From Candidatus Bathyarchaeota archaeon (GTDB lineage: Archaea; Asgardarchaeota; Lokiarchaeia; Sigyniarchaeales; Sigyniarchaeaceae), in NCBI GenBank assembly GCA_014729935.1, contig WJJB01000186.1:1-24070 (forward strand): a stretch of 24,070 bases of DNA, in the 5' to 3' direction. The translations under genes and the position numbers were made by a program. Shown one piece after another: positions 7,374-16,470 of this stretch; position 1 is the first letter of the stretch, and every line of letters begins with the position of its first letter. The notes below the pieces were generated by a model. The model searched no databases, was not told the DNA's origin, and was given only the letters and a program-made list of their open reading frames with translations.

Positions 7374-8462
7374 ATGGAAATCCAAGAATATATCGACACG
7401 TACGCCTACGTCCTTGTAAGGATCGCGGCAGCGAAGGCCAAAGCAGTTACACTGGATGACATGAATAGCTTAATTGACTGTTCAAGCATCGAATCCTTCA
7501 AGCAAGCCTTGGCAGAAATTGATGAGGATATCACTATCGATTTCTTGAATTCCTCCAAGGATTTGGAAAAAACCCTTCACCAGGTTTTTTTCAAGTATGC
7601 AGCCATCATCATCAAGAACTCTCCACGGGAGTGTCAGGAATTCATGGTAAAATACATGCAGAAATATGAGGTGGAAAACTTGAAAGATATCGTCGTTGCC
7701 AAGCTGGTTAGCCTAGATTCACGATCCATACGAGAGGGCATCTATTACCAAGTGGAAGACATGTTGAAAACAACGAAAAACCTTGAAAATGCCTTGAATG
7801 CTGAAAATCTTGATGAATTGATATATTGGTACAGGAAAACCCCGTATCACGGGATCTTGCATGAGATACAAGATCGATACAACAAGACCCATGAAATTTT
7901 CTTTGTATATGCATTTTTGGATAAATTTTACATAGATGATTTTAACTTACTCCTTGATCAACATTCCAGGTGGAACCTCGGAGCAGGGAAGATCATCAAG
8001 TTTTTCGTGGGGAAATTTACCGATTTCTACAATTTATCGACAACCATTCGTGCAATCGATTACAATTTCACTTGGGATGAGTTGGAATTATTGCTATCCA
8101 TCCATGAAACTGAACGGCTCGTATCAAAGCAAGCGATCAAGGAGCTATTTTCCATTGGACCAAACATACACGGATTAGCAAGGAAATTGAAGGAAATCGT
8201 TAAAACATACCAATTAAGTCAAAACCTGACTGGCATAATTACGGAGGAACGCTTGATCCATTCCCTTAAAAACTTCTATTTTTGCCTCTACCGGGCATTC
8301 ACCCGTTCACTTAAGTTCAAGCAGGATCATGAGCTATGCGATGTCATCATGTTCATAATCAAGAAAGAGATAGAGATAGATAATCTTGTTATTATCTTTG
8401 AAGGAATAAAGAATAATTATGAAAGGAAAGAACTAAAAAAATACATTATCCAAGAGATCTGA
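7374..8462 (+). CDS. atpC: A-type ATP synthase subunit C (central stalk socket)
   Basis: A 362-residue helical protein of the V/A-ATPase subunit C (eukaryotic d) family, which forms the socket joining the central stalk to the c-ring. The N-terminal YAYVLVRIAAAKAKAVTLDD pattern and the repeated helical bundles match the family, and the length is normal. No membrane segment is present. The ATG at 7374 lies 44 nt after the subunit K stop. The following gene begins 5 nt after this stop. Confidence 0.88.
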   Translation: MEIQEYIDTYAYVLVRIAAAKAKAVTLDDMNSLIDCSSIESFKQALAEIDEDITIDFLNSSKDLEKTLHQVFFKYAAIIIKNSPRECQEFMVKYMQKYEVENLKDIVVAKLVSLDSRSIREGIYYQVEDMLKTTKNLENALNAENLDELIYWYRKTPYHGILHEIQDRYNKTHEIFFVYAFLDKFYIDDFNLLLDQHSRWNLGAGKIIKFFVGKFTDFYNLSTTIRAIDYNFTWDELELLLSIHETERLVSKQAIKELFSIGPNIHGLARKLKEIVKTYQLSQNLTGIITEERLIHSLKNFYFCLYRAFTRSLKFKQDHELCDVIMFIIKKEIEIDNLVIIFEGIKNNYERKELKKYIIQEI

Positions 8463-8467
8463 TTTAC

Positions 8468-8782
8468 ATGGAAAACATCCTGAAAGCCCTCGTTATCGTG
8501 GATGAGGAAGGACAAAAAATCGTCCAAAAGGCAAGGAATGAGGCAGAATTATGGGAACGAAGGGCTCGCAAGAAAATTGAATCGAAAATCATCAAGATCA
8601 GGAGCGAGGCAAAACAGCAAGAATTGGAAATCGCGGCAAACTTAAAGGAAAAAATCGATGCATTCACCAAGCAAACTGGGGATGAATTGGAAAAAGAAAA
8701 ACGGGGGATTGACATCCAAGTGGAAAAAAATTGGGAAAATACAATTTCCCAAGGATTGAAAGTGCTCGAGGAGTTGTTGTAA
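8468..8782 (+). CDS. ahaH: A-type ATP synthase subunit H (peripheral stalk)
   Basis: A 104-residue, highly charged, almost entirely coiled-coil protein (KARNEAELWERRARKKIE and similar heptads). Position before F and E, size and composition fit subunit H, which pairs with subunit E as the peripheral stalk resisting rotor torque. Sequence identity in this family is always low, so the call rests on operon position and helical character. It starts 5 nt after atpC. Confidence 0.75.
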   Translation: MENILKALVIVDEEGQKIVQKARNEAELWERRARKKIESKIIKIRSEAKQQELEIAANLKEKIDAFTKQTGDELEKEKRGIDIQVEKNWENTISQGLKVLEELL

Positions 8783-8800
8783 AGGGCAGGTTGATCGATC

Positions 8801-9124
8801 ATGCACGTGATTGGCGCGGATAAACGCATCATCTCCATGGGATCTGAAATTTTCGTCACGGCATTTCGACTTCAAGGAATCGAGGGATTCATCACTTCGG
8901 CTCATGATTTCGAGCGAATACTTGATATCGTCTTGAAGGATGAATCCATAGCCATCGTTTTCTTGGAACAAGAACTGTATTTCGTGAATCAGGAAAAGAT
9001 GGACGACTTGAAAACGAAGCTCCAAAGACCGCTGTTCATTGAAATTCCCATCGATTCAAGAAAAAAAAACAAGGATATAGTGGGTGAATTGATTCGCAAG
9101 GATATTGGCATCCAGTTGGAGTGA
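8801..9124 (+). CDS. atpF: A-type ATP synthase subunit F (central stalk)
   Basis: A 107-residue protein of the V/A-type subunit F family, a Rossmann-like central-stalk component that binds subunit D. The N-terminus MHVIGADKRIISMGSEIF corresponds to the family pattern of a strand, a loop and a helix. A second block around SIAIVFLEQELYF follows, then a short C-terminal region containing RPLFIEIPI. A GGTTGATC-like ribosome binding site precedes the ATG. The length is typical. Confidence 0.85.
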   Translation: MHVIGADKRIISMGSEIFVTAFRLQGIEGFITSAHDFERILDIVLKDESIAIVFLEQELYFVNQEKMDDLKTKLQRPLFIEIPIDSRKKNKDIVGELIRKDIGIQLE

Positions 9125-9130
9125 TAACTC

Positions 9131-9778
9131 ATGGATTCAAGAGATGGTAGTGAAGTGAATGAACTGGATTTTGCATTGAAGCACATGAAAGTGAGCATTC
9201 TTGATGAAGCAAAGAAAGAGGCAGCAAGGATTACCAAGGCTGCGGAAGTAAAGATATTCGAAATAAACAAGGAAGCATTGAAGGAAATGAATTATTGGGA
9301 GCATGAGGTTATCCCAGATTTCAAGAAAAAGAAGGAAAGAGAATTCAACGAAGCAATTAATGAAATCAAGAATCAGAAAGTAAGGGAACTCTTGGAATAC
9401 AAGCAACGGAAACTCGATGAGGCAATCAAGGCACTAATCGATGAATTTACCAGGAAAATGCACGAAAACAAGGATTATTACTATCATGTCATTCTCGCGG
9501 GCATCATCCAATCCGTCCTCGATCAAGCGTCCTTCAAAGAATACATTTTACGGGTAAACGGGAGGGATAACGCCTACCTTAAGGAACACCCGCGGTTTCT
9601 TGAAAAATTTGAAAAAACAATCAAGGTGGTTCAGGATCCAACCTTGGATGGAGATTTTGGTTGCATCTTGGAGGATCTTGGAGGAAATATTCGATTCAAT
9701 AATATAGTATCCCAGGTAAGCAGGTCCCATCGTGAACAATTGAAAACAAAGCTTTCCCCCGTACTTTTCAAGGAGTGA
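9131..9778 (+). CDS. atpE: A-type ATP synthase subunit E (peripheral stalk)
   Basis: A 215-residue protein. The N-terminal two thirds is a charged coiled coil (EAKKEAARITKAAEVKI onward). The C-terminal globular part contains VVQDPTLDGDFGCILED, matching the family's conserved Gly-rich segment (GG-hhhh-D pattern). It pairs with subunit H in the peripheral stalk and caps the A3B3 head. A GGAGTGAT ribosome binding site overlaps the end of the subunit F gene. Slightly longer than average. The next gene's ribosome binding site lies in its last codons. Confidence 0.85.
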   Translation: MDSRDGSEVNELDFALKHMKVSILDEAKKEAARITKAAEVKIFEINKEALKEMNYWEHEVIPDFKKKKEREFNEAINEIKNQKVRELLEYKQRKLDEAIKALIDEFTRKMHENKDYYYHVILAGIIQSVLDQASFKEYILRVNGRDNAYLKEHPRFLEKFEKTIKVVQDPTLDGDFGCILEDLGGNIRFNNIVSQVSRSHREQLKTKLSPVLFKE

Positions 9779-9785
9779 TGCGAAC

Positions 9786-11576
9786 ATGGAAGTTGGTAAC
9801 GAGCAAGTAGGGAATATCGATCTAATTAATGGGCCCATTGTTCACGTTAATGGATTCAAGGCTCCAAGGATCAGGGATTTATGCCTGATTGGTACCTTTA
9901 ACATACCTGGAGAAATTATCAGGCTACAAAAGAAAAATGGAAGCACTCTTGCAATCATTCAAGCCTTCGAAGACACGAACGGGGTACACCTCGGAGATGA
10001 GGCAAGGTGTCTTGGATATCCACTCTCGATGGAATTAGGCCCCGGTCTCCTTGGTTCCATCATCGATGGCATCCAACGCCCGCTCGATAGGTATTTCGAA
10101 CACTCAGGTGGGTTTCTCACCAGGGGATTAGCATTTCCCGCCTTGGATAGGAAAAAGTACTGGGAATTCAAGCCGATTCGCAAGAAAGGCGACATGGTGG
10201 AACCGGGGAAGATCTTGGGCACGGTGCAAGAAAACTCGTCAATAGTTCACAAGATCATCACACCCGTTGGAATAAAAGGTGCAATTGACGAAATCGCAGG
10301 GAATCAGCCTTTGCTAGTCACGGATACAGCATGTACCGTGAGGGGAACCGATGGTGCGAAAGTTGACTTGCAACTTTTCCAGAGATGGCCCATCACTTTG
10401 CCCCGTCCCATTAAAAGTCGCCTATTGCCTTCCATCCCATTAATATCTGGCGTGAGGTTGATTGATTCCCTGTTTCCTATTACCAAGGGAGGCTGTGCAA
10501 CAATACCTGGGGGGTTTGGAACGGGAAAAACCGTGCTTCAGCACCAGTTTGCCAAGTATTGCGACGCGGATATCATCGTGTATATAGGATGCGGGGAACG
10601 TGGGAACGAAATGTCCGATATACTAAATCAATTCCCCGCATTGGAAGATCCACGCGGGAATCCACTCATGGATAGAACCATCCTTATAGGTAACACGTCA
10701 AACATGCCTGTATCCGCCCGGGAAGCCTCGATTTTCTCGGGAATCACGATGGCAGAATATTTCAGGGATCAAGGGTACCACGTGGCTTTGATGGCAGATA
10801 GTACTTCAAGATGGGCGGAAGCCTTGCGGGAAATTTCAGGCCGGCTTGAAGAGCTTCCCGCCGAGGGTGGGTATCCCGCGTACCTGGGAAAAAAATTGGC
10901 ATCTTTTTACGAGAGAGCTGGTTATGTGGAAATTCTTGGGAACCCGGGAATCAGAAGCTCGATATCGGTGATCGGTGCGGTGAGCCCGCCAGGTGGTGAC
11001 TTTTCTGACCCCGTGGTGCAAGCCACGAAACGCTTTATCAAGGCATTCTGGGCATTGGATCCGAAATTGGCTTATGCTCGCCAGTATCCAGCGATTAACT
11101 GGATTCAATCCTATTCACTATACGATGATGATGTCAAGGAATGGTGGATGGAGCAAGATAGAACCTGGGGAAGATATCACACACTCATGCTCAAGATACT
11201 TCACGAGGACCATGAACTGGAAGATCTCGTTAAATTATTGGGAGCAGATGCACTACCCATACAGAAGCAACTCACGATTTTTGTTGCCGACTTGATCAAG
11301 CGAACGTTCCTGCTCCAAAATGCATTCGATGATACTGATGCGTATTGCCCTCCAGTCAAGCAAGCGAAAATGTTGAAGATGTATATCAAGTACTACAAGA
11401 GAGCAACGGAACTCCTGGATAGCGGTGCACCCCTCTTCAAGATCAAGGAATTGGAGATCCTGCCAGAGATGGCACGAGCGCGGAAAGATATCCCCAATGA
11501 AAAGCCTGATCAAATCGATGATATCATCCAGAAAATGAACGCTGAAATGAACATGATACGCAAGGAGATGTCTTGA
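9786..11576 (+). CDS. atpA: A-type ATP synthase catalytic subunit A
   Basis: The 596-residue catalytic subunit. An N-terminal beta barrel is followed by the bulge insertion characteristic of A/V subunit A (about residues 110-190, EFKPIRKKGDMVEPGKILG). The P-loop is GGFGTGKT (242-249). GCGERGNEMSDIL, SNMPVSAREAS, the Walker B end ALMADSTSRWAEALREISGR (Asp about 338) and a PPGGDFSDPV segment all follow in order. Family members usually have GPFGSGKT, so Pro to Gly and Ser to Thr are notable, though all NTP-contacting Lys and Thr positions are kept. AAGGAG precedes the ATG by about 10 nt, inside the subunit E tail. Confidence 0.95.
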   Translation: MEVGNEQVGNIDLINGPIVHVNGFKAPRIRDLCLIGTFNIPGEIIRLQKKNGSTLAIIQAFEDTNGVHLGDEARCLGYPLSMELGPGLLGSIIDGIQRPLDRYFEHSGGFLTRGLAFPALDRKKYWEFKPIRKKGDMVEPGKILGTVQENSSIVHKIITPVGIKGAIDEIAGNQPLLVTDTACTVRGTDGAKVDLQLFQRWPITLPRPIKSRLLPSIPLISGVRLIDSLFPITKGGCATIPGGFGTGKTVLQHQFAKYCDADIIVYIGCGERGNEMSDILNQFPALEDPRGNPLMDRTILIGNTSNMPVSAREASIFSGITMAEYFRDQGYHVALMADSTSRWAEALREISGRLEELPAEGGYPAYLGKKLASFYERAGYVEILGNPGIRSSISVIGAVSPPGGDFSDPVVQATKRFIKAFWALDPKLAYARQYPAINWIQSYSLYDDDVKEWWMEQDRTWGRYHTLMLKILHEDHELEDLVKLLGADALPIQKQLTIFVADLIKRTFLLQNAFDDTDAYCPPVKQAKMLKMYIKYYKRATELLDSGAPLFKIKELEILPEMARARKDIPNEKPDQIDDIIQKMNAEMNMIRKEMS

Positions 11577-12956
11577 ATGGTATTAATTTCTCGTGGCATT
11601 GAGCAAATAGAGGGACAGCTTGTCTTCATCGGTTCCATTCCACGCGTGAAATATAACGAACTAGTCTTAATCACGGCACCAGATGGCAGGGAAATGATGG
11701 GAAGGTGTGTCCTGTTAAGTGATGAAACGATCATCATTGAGGCATTTAATACGACCGATGGGCTTGACTTGGAAAACACAACCGTTGAATTCTCAGGCGA
11801 CGTGTACAGGGTTCCACTATCGGATGACATGATTAACCGGTCCTTCGACGGTGTCGGAACACCTGTTGATGGTGGCCCGAATATCATACCAGAATCATGG
11901 AAGGACGTTAACGGGTTATCCATTAATCCTTTTGCCAGGGAATACCCTAGAGATTTAATTGAAACTGGGATAAGCTCCATGGATACCTTGACTTCTCTCG
12001 TATGCGGGCAGAAATTGCCCATTTTCTCCGGGCAAGGATTGCCTCATGATGGATTGGCTTCTCGCATCGTGAAACACGCGCACATATACCAGAGAGACGC
12101 GGAAGAAAGATTCCTGATCATTTTTGCAGGAATGGGTATCAAATACGATACCTCAATCTATTTCAAGAATAACTTCGAACGCACGGAATCCGACGTCATA
12201 TCCTTCATCAATCTTGCCAATGATCCAACCATTGAACGACTACTCACTCCGCGGATTGCATTGACCGCTGCCGAGTATTTCGCATTCGAGAAGGATTTTC
12301 AAGTCTTGGTTATCATGACGGACATGACCAATTACTGTGAGGCATTGCGAGAGATTTCCGCCTCGAAAGATGAAATTCCTTCACGAAAGGGATATCCTGG
12401 TTACATGTATTCCGATCTTGCATCCATCTACGAGCGAGCTGGAAGGATCAAGGGACACGAGGGAACGATTACCCAGATACCCATTCTCACCATGCCAAAT
12501 GATGATATAAACAATCCAGTCCCCGATCTTACTGGTTACATCACTGAAGGTCAAATAGTCTTAAGTAGGGATTTATACGGAAAGGATATCTCTCCACCTA
12601 TTGATATCTTGAGTTCCTTGAGCAGGCTAATGAAGGATAGTATCAAGGGAACAACAAGGGACGATCATGCGGATCTCATGAGCCAATTATACACATCCTA
12701 TTCAAAAGCGCTTGATGTCCGGTCATTGCAGGCTATCGTGGGAGATGAAGGACTAACTCCCTTGGACAAGAAATACCTTCGATTCGTATCAGAGTTCGAA
12801 GAGCATTTTCTTACTCAACCCATGGAAATCCGCAGGTCCCTCGTGGAGAGCTTGGATCTTGCATGGGAAATCCTCGCTATCCTGCCAAAAAGCGAGCTCG
12901 TCAGGGTAAAATCCCGGCACATTAAAGCATATTACCCGAAACCAGAGGTGTCGTGA
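11577..12956 (+). CDS. atpB: A-type ATP synthase regulatory subunit B
   Basis: The 459-residue non-catalytic nucleotide-binding subunit alternating with subunit A in the head. Where A has its P-loop, this protein has LPIFSGQGLPHDGLASRI (about residues 145-162), the degenerate site typical of subunit B. MTDMTNYCEALREISASKDE and GYPGYMYSDLASIYERAG follow, and the C-terminal helical domain contains LQAIVGDEGLTPLDKKYL. The ATG directly follows the subunit A TGA with no spacer, and GGAG of its ribosome binding site lies within atpA. Length and domain order are standard. Confidence 0.95.
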   Translation: MVLISRGIEQIEGQLVFIGSIPRVKYNELVLITAPDGREMMGRCVLLSDETIIIEAFNTTDGLDLENTTVEFSGDVYRVPLSDDMINRSFDGVGTPVDGGPNIIPESWKDVNGLSINPFAREYPRDLIETGISSMDTLTSLVCGQKLPIFSGQGLPHDGLASRIVKHAHIYQRDAEERFLIIFAGMGIKYDTSIYFKNNFERTESDVISFINLANDPTIERLLTPRIALTAAEYFAFEKDFQVLVIMTDMTNYCEALREISASKDEIPSRKGYPGYMYSDLASIYERAGRIKGHEGTITQIPILTMPNDDINNPVPDLTGYITEGQIVLSRDLYGKDISPPIDILSSLSRLMKDSIKGTTRDDHADLMSQLYTSYSKALDVRSLQAIVGDEGLTPLDKKYLRFVSEFEEHFLTQPMEIRRSLVESLDLAWEILAILPKSELVRVKSRHIKAYYPKPEVS

Positions 12957-12962
12957 AATACC

Positions 12963-13613
12963 ATGTCCAGCTTCATGAAGATAATCCCCACTAAATCACA
13001 GCAGATCAAGCTACAAAAACAAGTGAAATTTCTAGAAAAGGGGCATGATATGCTCGAGCTCAAGGCAGAGGCATTGCTAACCCAAATCAAGAAGGTATAC
13101 AAGAACTTGATGTCAATGCGGGCTGGAGTGATGGAAGACATCGTTTCCCTCTTTCAGGATTTGAAGCAGGCAGAGATCATCTCGGGGGAACATGCGCTCA
13201 GAACACTCTCCATGGTAAACCGGGATCTCATCGAGTACATGATTCATATCGATTTTCAGACATCCTTCGGTTTCACCGTGCCTCGCATATCATATAAAAT
13301 TGCCCGAGAGAAACGTTTTCCCCATTACGGTTTCTCAGATACAAGCTATTTCCTCGATAAATATTACATCGGCATGGAAGATGCCATTGAAGCACTCATC
13401 AAGCTGGCTGAACTGGAAAATACACTCTTCATCTTGGCAGATGAATACAGGAAGATCAAGCGAAGGATCAATGCCTTGGAGCAAATTATTATCCCCAATA
13501 CCCACCAGAAAATCAAGCAAATTGATGCCATCTTGGAAGAAAACAGGCTTGAAGAATACATACGATTGAAGAAAGTTAAATCAAAGAATTTTGAGAACGA
13601 TAAATGGAGTTGA
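12963..13613 (+). CDS. atpD: A-type ATP synthase subunit D (central shaft)
   Basis: A 216-residue, mostly two-helix coiled-coil protein. The N-terminus IIPTKSQQIKLQKQVKFLEK matches the family's opening helix (P-T+ pattern). RRINALEQIIIPNTHQKIKQ is the strongly conserved C-terminal helix signature. It is the rotating shaft inside the A3B3 head. GAGGTG precedes the ATG. The next gene starts 6 nt after this stop, so the operon continues without a break. Confidence 0.93.
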   Translation: MSSFMKIIPTKSQQIKLQKQVKFLEKGHDMLELKAEALLTQIKKVYKNLMSMRAGVMEDIVSLFQDLKQAEIISGEHALRTLSMVNRDLIEYMIHIDFQTSFGFTVPRISYKIAREKRFPHYGFSDTSYFLDKYYIGMEDAIEALIKLAELENTLFILADEYRKIKRRINALEQIIIPNTHQKIKQIDAILEENRLEEYIRLKKVKSKNFENDKWS

Positions 13614-13619
13614 TATTTC

Positions 13620-14090
13620 ATGGACAGGTTTAAGAAAATACTCGTGCCAATTGATGGAAAACGTGGATCTTACAATTGCTTGGAACTCGCATGTCATATC
13701 GCTGTGCAGAATGACAGCGAGATCCACCTACTTCACGTCATAAACTTGAGCATGATTTCCAAGATTGCATACTTATCCGATGGAAACCAAGACGAGATGG
13801 TTGAGAAATCGGAGAAGTTGGCCACGCTCTACTTCAAGAATTTCACTAACCAGATTGAGGAAGAATCTGGCAAGAAGTTTAAATTTCAAAAGAACATAAT
13901 CAAGGACGAAAGCGTTGACGAAGCCATCATCAATTACGCGCAAGATAATGACATGGATCTCATTGTCATCGGATTAACTTCCAAAAAACATGCTACGGAG
14001 GTAGTCGTTGGTCACGTGACCCTCCGGGTGGTTGAATTCTCGCAAATTCCCGTGTTGACACTTCCAACAATCAAGGAGAAGCGGTGGTAA
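13620..14090 (+). CDS. Universal stress protein (UspA-like) inside the ATP synthase operon
   Basis: A 156-residue protein with the Usp fold signature: KKILVPIDGKRGSYNCLELA at the N-terminus, then HLLHVINLS, and near the end MDLIVIGLTS and QIPVLTLP. ATP-binding Usp proteins carry G-x2-G-x9-G-S/T. Here the site reads G118-x2-S121-x9-G131-H132, so the second Gly is Ser and the Ser is His, and nucleotide binding is uncertain. It starts 6 nt after subunit D with a GGAGTTGAT ribosome binding site and precedes subunit I by 24 nt, so it must be co-transcribed with the ATP synthase. A regulatory or assembly role is inference from position. It has no known place among ATP synthase subunits. Not a subunit G, because it lacks a long coiled coil. 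Confidence 0.85.
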   Translation: MDRFKKILVPIDGKRGSYNCLELACHIAVQNDSEIHLLHVINLSMISKIAYLSDGNQDEMVEKSEKLATLYFKNFTNQIEEESGKKFKFQKNIIKDESVDEAIINYAQDNDMDLIVIGLTSKKHATEVVVGHVTLRVVEFSQIPVLTLPTIKEKRW

Positions 14091-14114
14091 TTGGCATGAT
14101 GGAGCAAGATCTGA

Positions 14115-16277
14115 ATGTTTAAACCAGAAGAATTTGGAAGGTTGGTGGTCATTCTCCAAGAAAGAGACTTGGGATCACTTCTCCACATGCTTGCCACTGG
14201 ATATGAGATACAGATTAAGGAAATCACCAATTTATCCCAAGATCTAAGATTGTTAGAAGAACACATTGGAGAGCTCGTGGAAGATACGGGTGAAGTTTCC
14301 CTCTGGGAATACAAGTTCGAGATGATGGGTAAAAAATTATCGCAGATTGGAGAACGGCTTGATTTCATCATAAAAAACTTGGATATCGGTAAAAATCCTC
14401 GCAGGAAAACGCAATACGAGTTCCACGTTAAGGATCTAGATGATCTCATCACCAATATCCTTGAAGAAACAAACAAGTTTTATGCAAAGGTACAAGATAA
14501 CATCAACAAGAGGGTGAAAACTGCCAGAGCACTCATGAAAGCCTCAAGAATGCAATATGCCCTTGAAACCCTTTCACTACTCGATTTCAAGAAGGAATTC
14601 CTTCGAGAATTTCATTTCATGGAAGTAAACCTCTTGATCGTGAATCAAAGCAATCTCTCACTGTTTAAGCAATACGTGGAAAGAGCGGGATTCATCTACG
14701 AGGAGCAAAAAATTTCAGAGAAGGAATGCATCTTCATCATCATCTCGCTCAAGTCGCAACATGGGCAGCTTGAACGGGGCATCATGCTTTATAATTGCAA
14801 GCCCCTTGTCATGAAGGACGAATACTTCAGTGAAGATGGAACCATCAACTTGGAACCCATCCAAGAGCGTAAAATCGGACTTGAACTTCAGCAAGAGCAA
14901 TTGGATAAACAAATTACCAACTACAGGAAGGAGCTCGGTGTCGAAATCGTGGCTCTCAAGGAACTTCACGTGAATGCCACGAAATTTATTAATTATCATA
15001 GCTCCATGCATTTCATAAAGGATTACGTTATAGCCGAGTTCTGGGCCATGAGCGATGACTGGAAGGATCTAAAAAGTGATATCCAAGAAAAATTCCACAT
15101 GGATGCGATTGCTAAATTTCAAGCCATTGATAGAGCATCCGTCGATGAATCAGGAGGCAGGAAAGGCCGTTCAGGCAAAAAGGAGGAAATCCCACCAACT
15201 TGCATCAAGACGCCACGTGTGCTTCAACCGTTTAAAACGGTCTTGAACATGTATGGTACGCCAGCGTACAGGGAGGTCAACCCATTAGCTATTGTCGCGG
15301 TTACCTTCCCCCTTCTATTCGGGATTATGTTTGGTGATATAGGACAAGGACTTGGGCTGGTCATCGGTGGATTTGCATTATCCCGTTCCAGGTTCATGAA
15401 AGGACATCCCGGGAGAAAAAGCATCTGTTTCTTGATTATCTACTGCGGGATGGGTTCTATCATGGGTGGATTCCTGTACGGCGAGGTATTCGGCATCGGA
15501 TTTGATGAGATCATTGCATTTTTAAATGAAAACCTTGGTTTGACCTTGCAACTGGGTATTTTCCCCGTGTTCCAGCCATTAGAAGAACCCATCGACATCT
15601 TCAGGTTATCCATCTGGATTGGTATTATCCAGATCAGCATTGGATTGTGCTTAAATGGGTGCAATCAAGCCTTGGTTGGGAAAAAATTCATGATCTTGGT
15701 AAGCACCATCCCAAAAATAGGGTTATTGTGGTCCGGGGCCATCATCCTGCAAACCAATGACATTAATTCTTTTCTTACCGCTGGTTTCTGGTTCGAATTC
15801 CCTGGATATGTTCCCTTGCTGTTCATTGCCATCTTGATATTCGGCCCATTATTGGGAAAAGCGTTTAACCTTGATTACATGAAAGAGGAAAGGGTGCCAG
15901 CACTCGTGGGTGAAAAATCAATGGATCTATTCGAAAGCATCCTTTCTTTTCTATCCAACATTTTTAGTTATGCAAGGATCCTTGCCATGGTGATGGTGCA
16001 CCTGAGTTTCATGGTTGCTGTCCGACTCATTTCAAATCAGATATCGGGCGGAAACATCATTGTCCGCACCATCATCTACACTGCAGGTAATATCTTGGTG
16101 GCGTTGCTCGAGCTTCTATTTGTCACGATACAAACGATTAGGCTCCACTTCTACGAGTTTTTTTCAAAATTTTTCACCGGAGGTGGAAACGAGTTCGTGC
16201 CTTTGAAACACGACGTGAAATACTCGCGCTTGTATTTTGATGGTAAGAAATCGTTCATCGTGCAACCTGAACGATGA
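14115..16277 (+). CDS. atpI: A-type ATP synthase subunit I (membrane stator, subunit a)
   Basis: A 720-residue stator subunit forming the ion half-channels. The N-terminal 375 or so residues are cytosolic and rich in coiled coil, linked to the peripheral stalk. About eight membrane helices follow, starting near FPLLFGIMFGDIGQGL. The essential Arg is in FSYARILAMVMVHLSF (R621), and a second conserved Arg lies in TIQTIRLHFYEFFSKFF (R676) before the GGGNEFVPL end motif. A Lys/Gly-rich, Ser-containing linker (about residues 345-365, GGRKGRSGKKEE) separates the halves and accounts for part of the extra length. Last gene of the operon. Confidence 0.93.
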   Translation: MFKPEEFGRLVVILQERDLGSLLHMLATGYEIQIKEITNLSQDLRLLEEHIGELVEDTGEVSLWEYKFEMMGKKLSQIGERLDFIIKNLDIGKNPRRKTQYEFHVKDLDDLITNILEETNKFYAKVQDNINKRVKTARALMKASRMQYALETLSLLDFKKEFLREFHFMEVNLLIVNQSNLSLFKQYVERAGFIYEEQKISEKECIFIIISLKSQHGQLERGIMLYNCKPLVMKDEYFSEDGTINLEPIQERKIGLELQQEQLDKQITNYRKELGVEIVALKELHVNATKFINYHSSMHFIKDYVIAEFWAMSDDWKDLKSDIQEKFHMDAIAKFQAIDRASVDESGGRKGRSGKKEEIPPTCIKTPRVLQPFKTVLNMYGTPAYREVNPLAIVAVTFPLLFGIMFGDIGQGLGLVIGGFALSRSRFMKGHPGRKSICFLIIYCGMGSIMGGFLYGEVFGIGFDEIIAFLNENLGLTLQLGIFPVFQPLEEPIDIFRLSIWIGIIQISIGLCLNGCNQALVGKKFMILVSTIPKIGLLWSGAIILQTNDINSFLTAGFWFEFPGYVPLLFIAILIFGPLLGKAFNLDYMKEERVPALVGEKSMDLFESILSFLSNIFSYARILAMVMVHLSFMVAVRLISNQISGGNIIVRTIIYTAGNILVALLELLFVTIQTIRLHFYEFFSKFFTGGGNEFVPLKHDVKYSRLYFDGKKSFIVQPER

Positions 16278-16371
16278 TGCCAGTATCCGTTGGTTCATTC
16301 ATGTGTTTACGAGTTTTCCGCCAGGAAGCCATGTCCTTTAGCTGAGGACGGGGTAATTGAATTGCACGATT

Positions 16372-16392
16372 GCTAATATAATCTTTTTTTCT
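16372..16392 (+). terminator. Probable poly-T terminator of the ATP synthase operon
   Basis: A run of seven Ts (16384-16390) after an AT-rich lead-in, about 95 nt beyond the atpI stop and before the next promoter. Archaeal terminators are typically T-runs without a required hairpin. No stem-loop is seen. Confidence 0.4.
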
Positions 16393-16437
16393 AGAACAAG
16401 TTTATCTAGCGCCTGTTCTGATGTGCCATTGCACTTG

Positions 16438-16446
16438 ATATTTATG
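16438..16446 (+). promoter_or_regulatory. TATA box of the GH38 gene
   Basis: ATATTTATG lies with its centre about 28 nt upstream of the ATG at 16471. No ribosome binding site precedes that ATG, so the transcript is probably leaderless. Confidence 0.5.
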
Positions 16447-16470
16447 GATAGACGCACCTGTTGAACCGCC

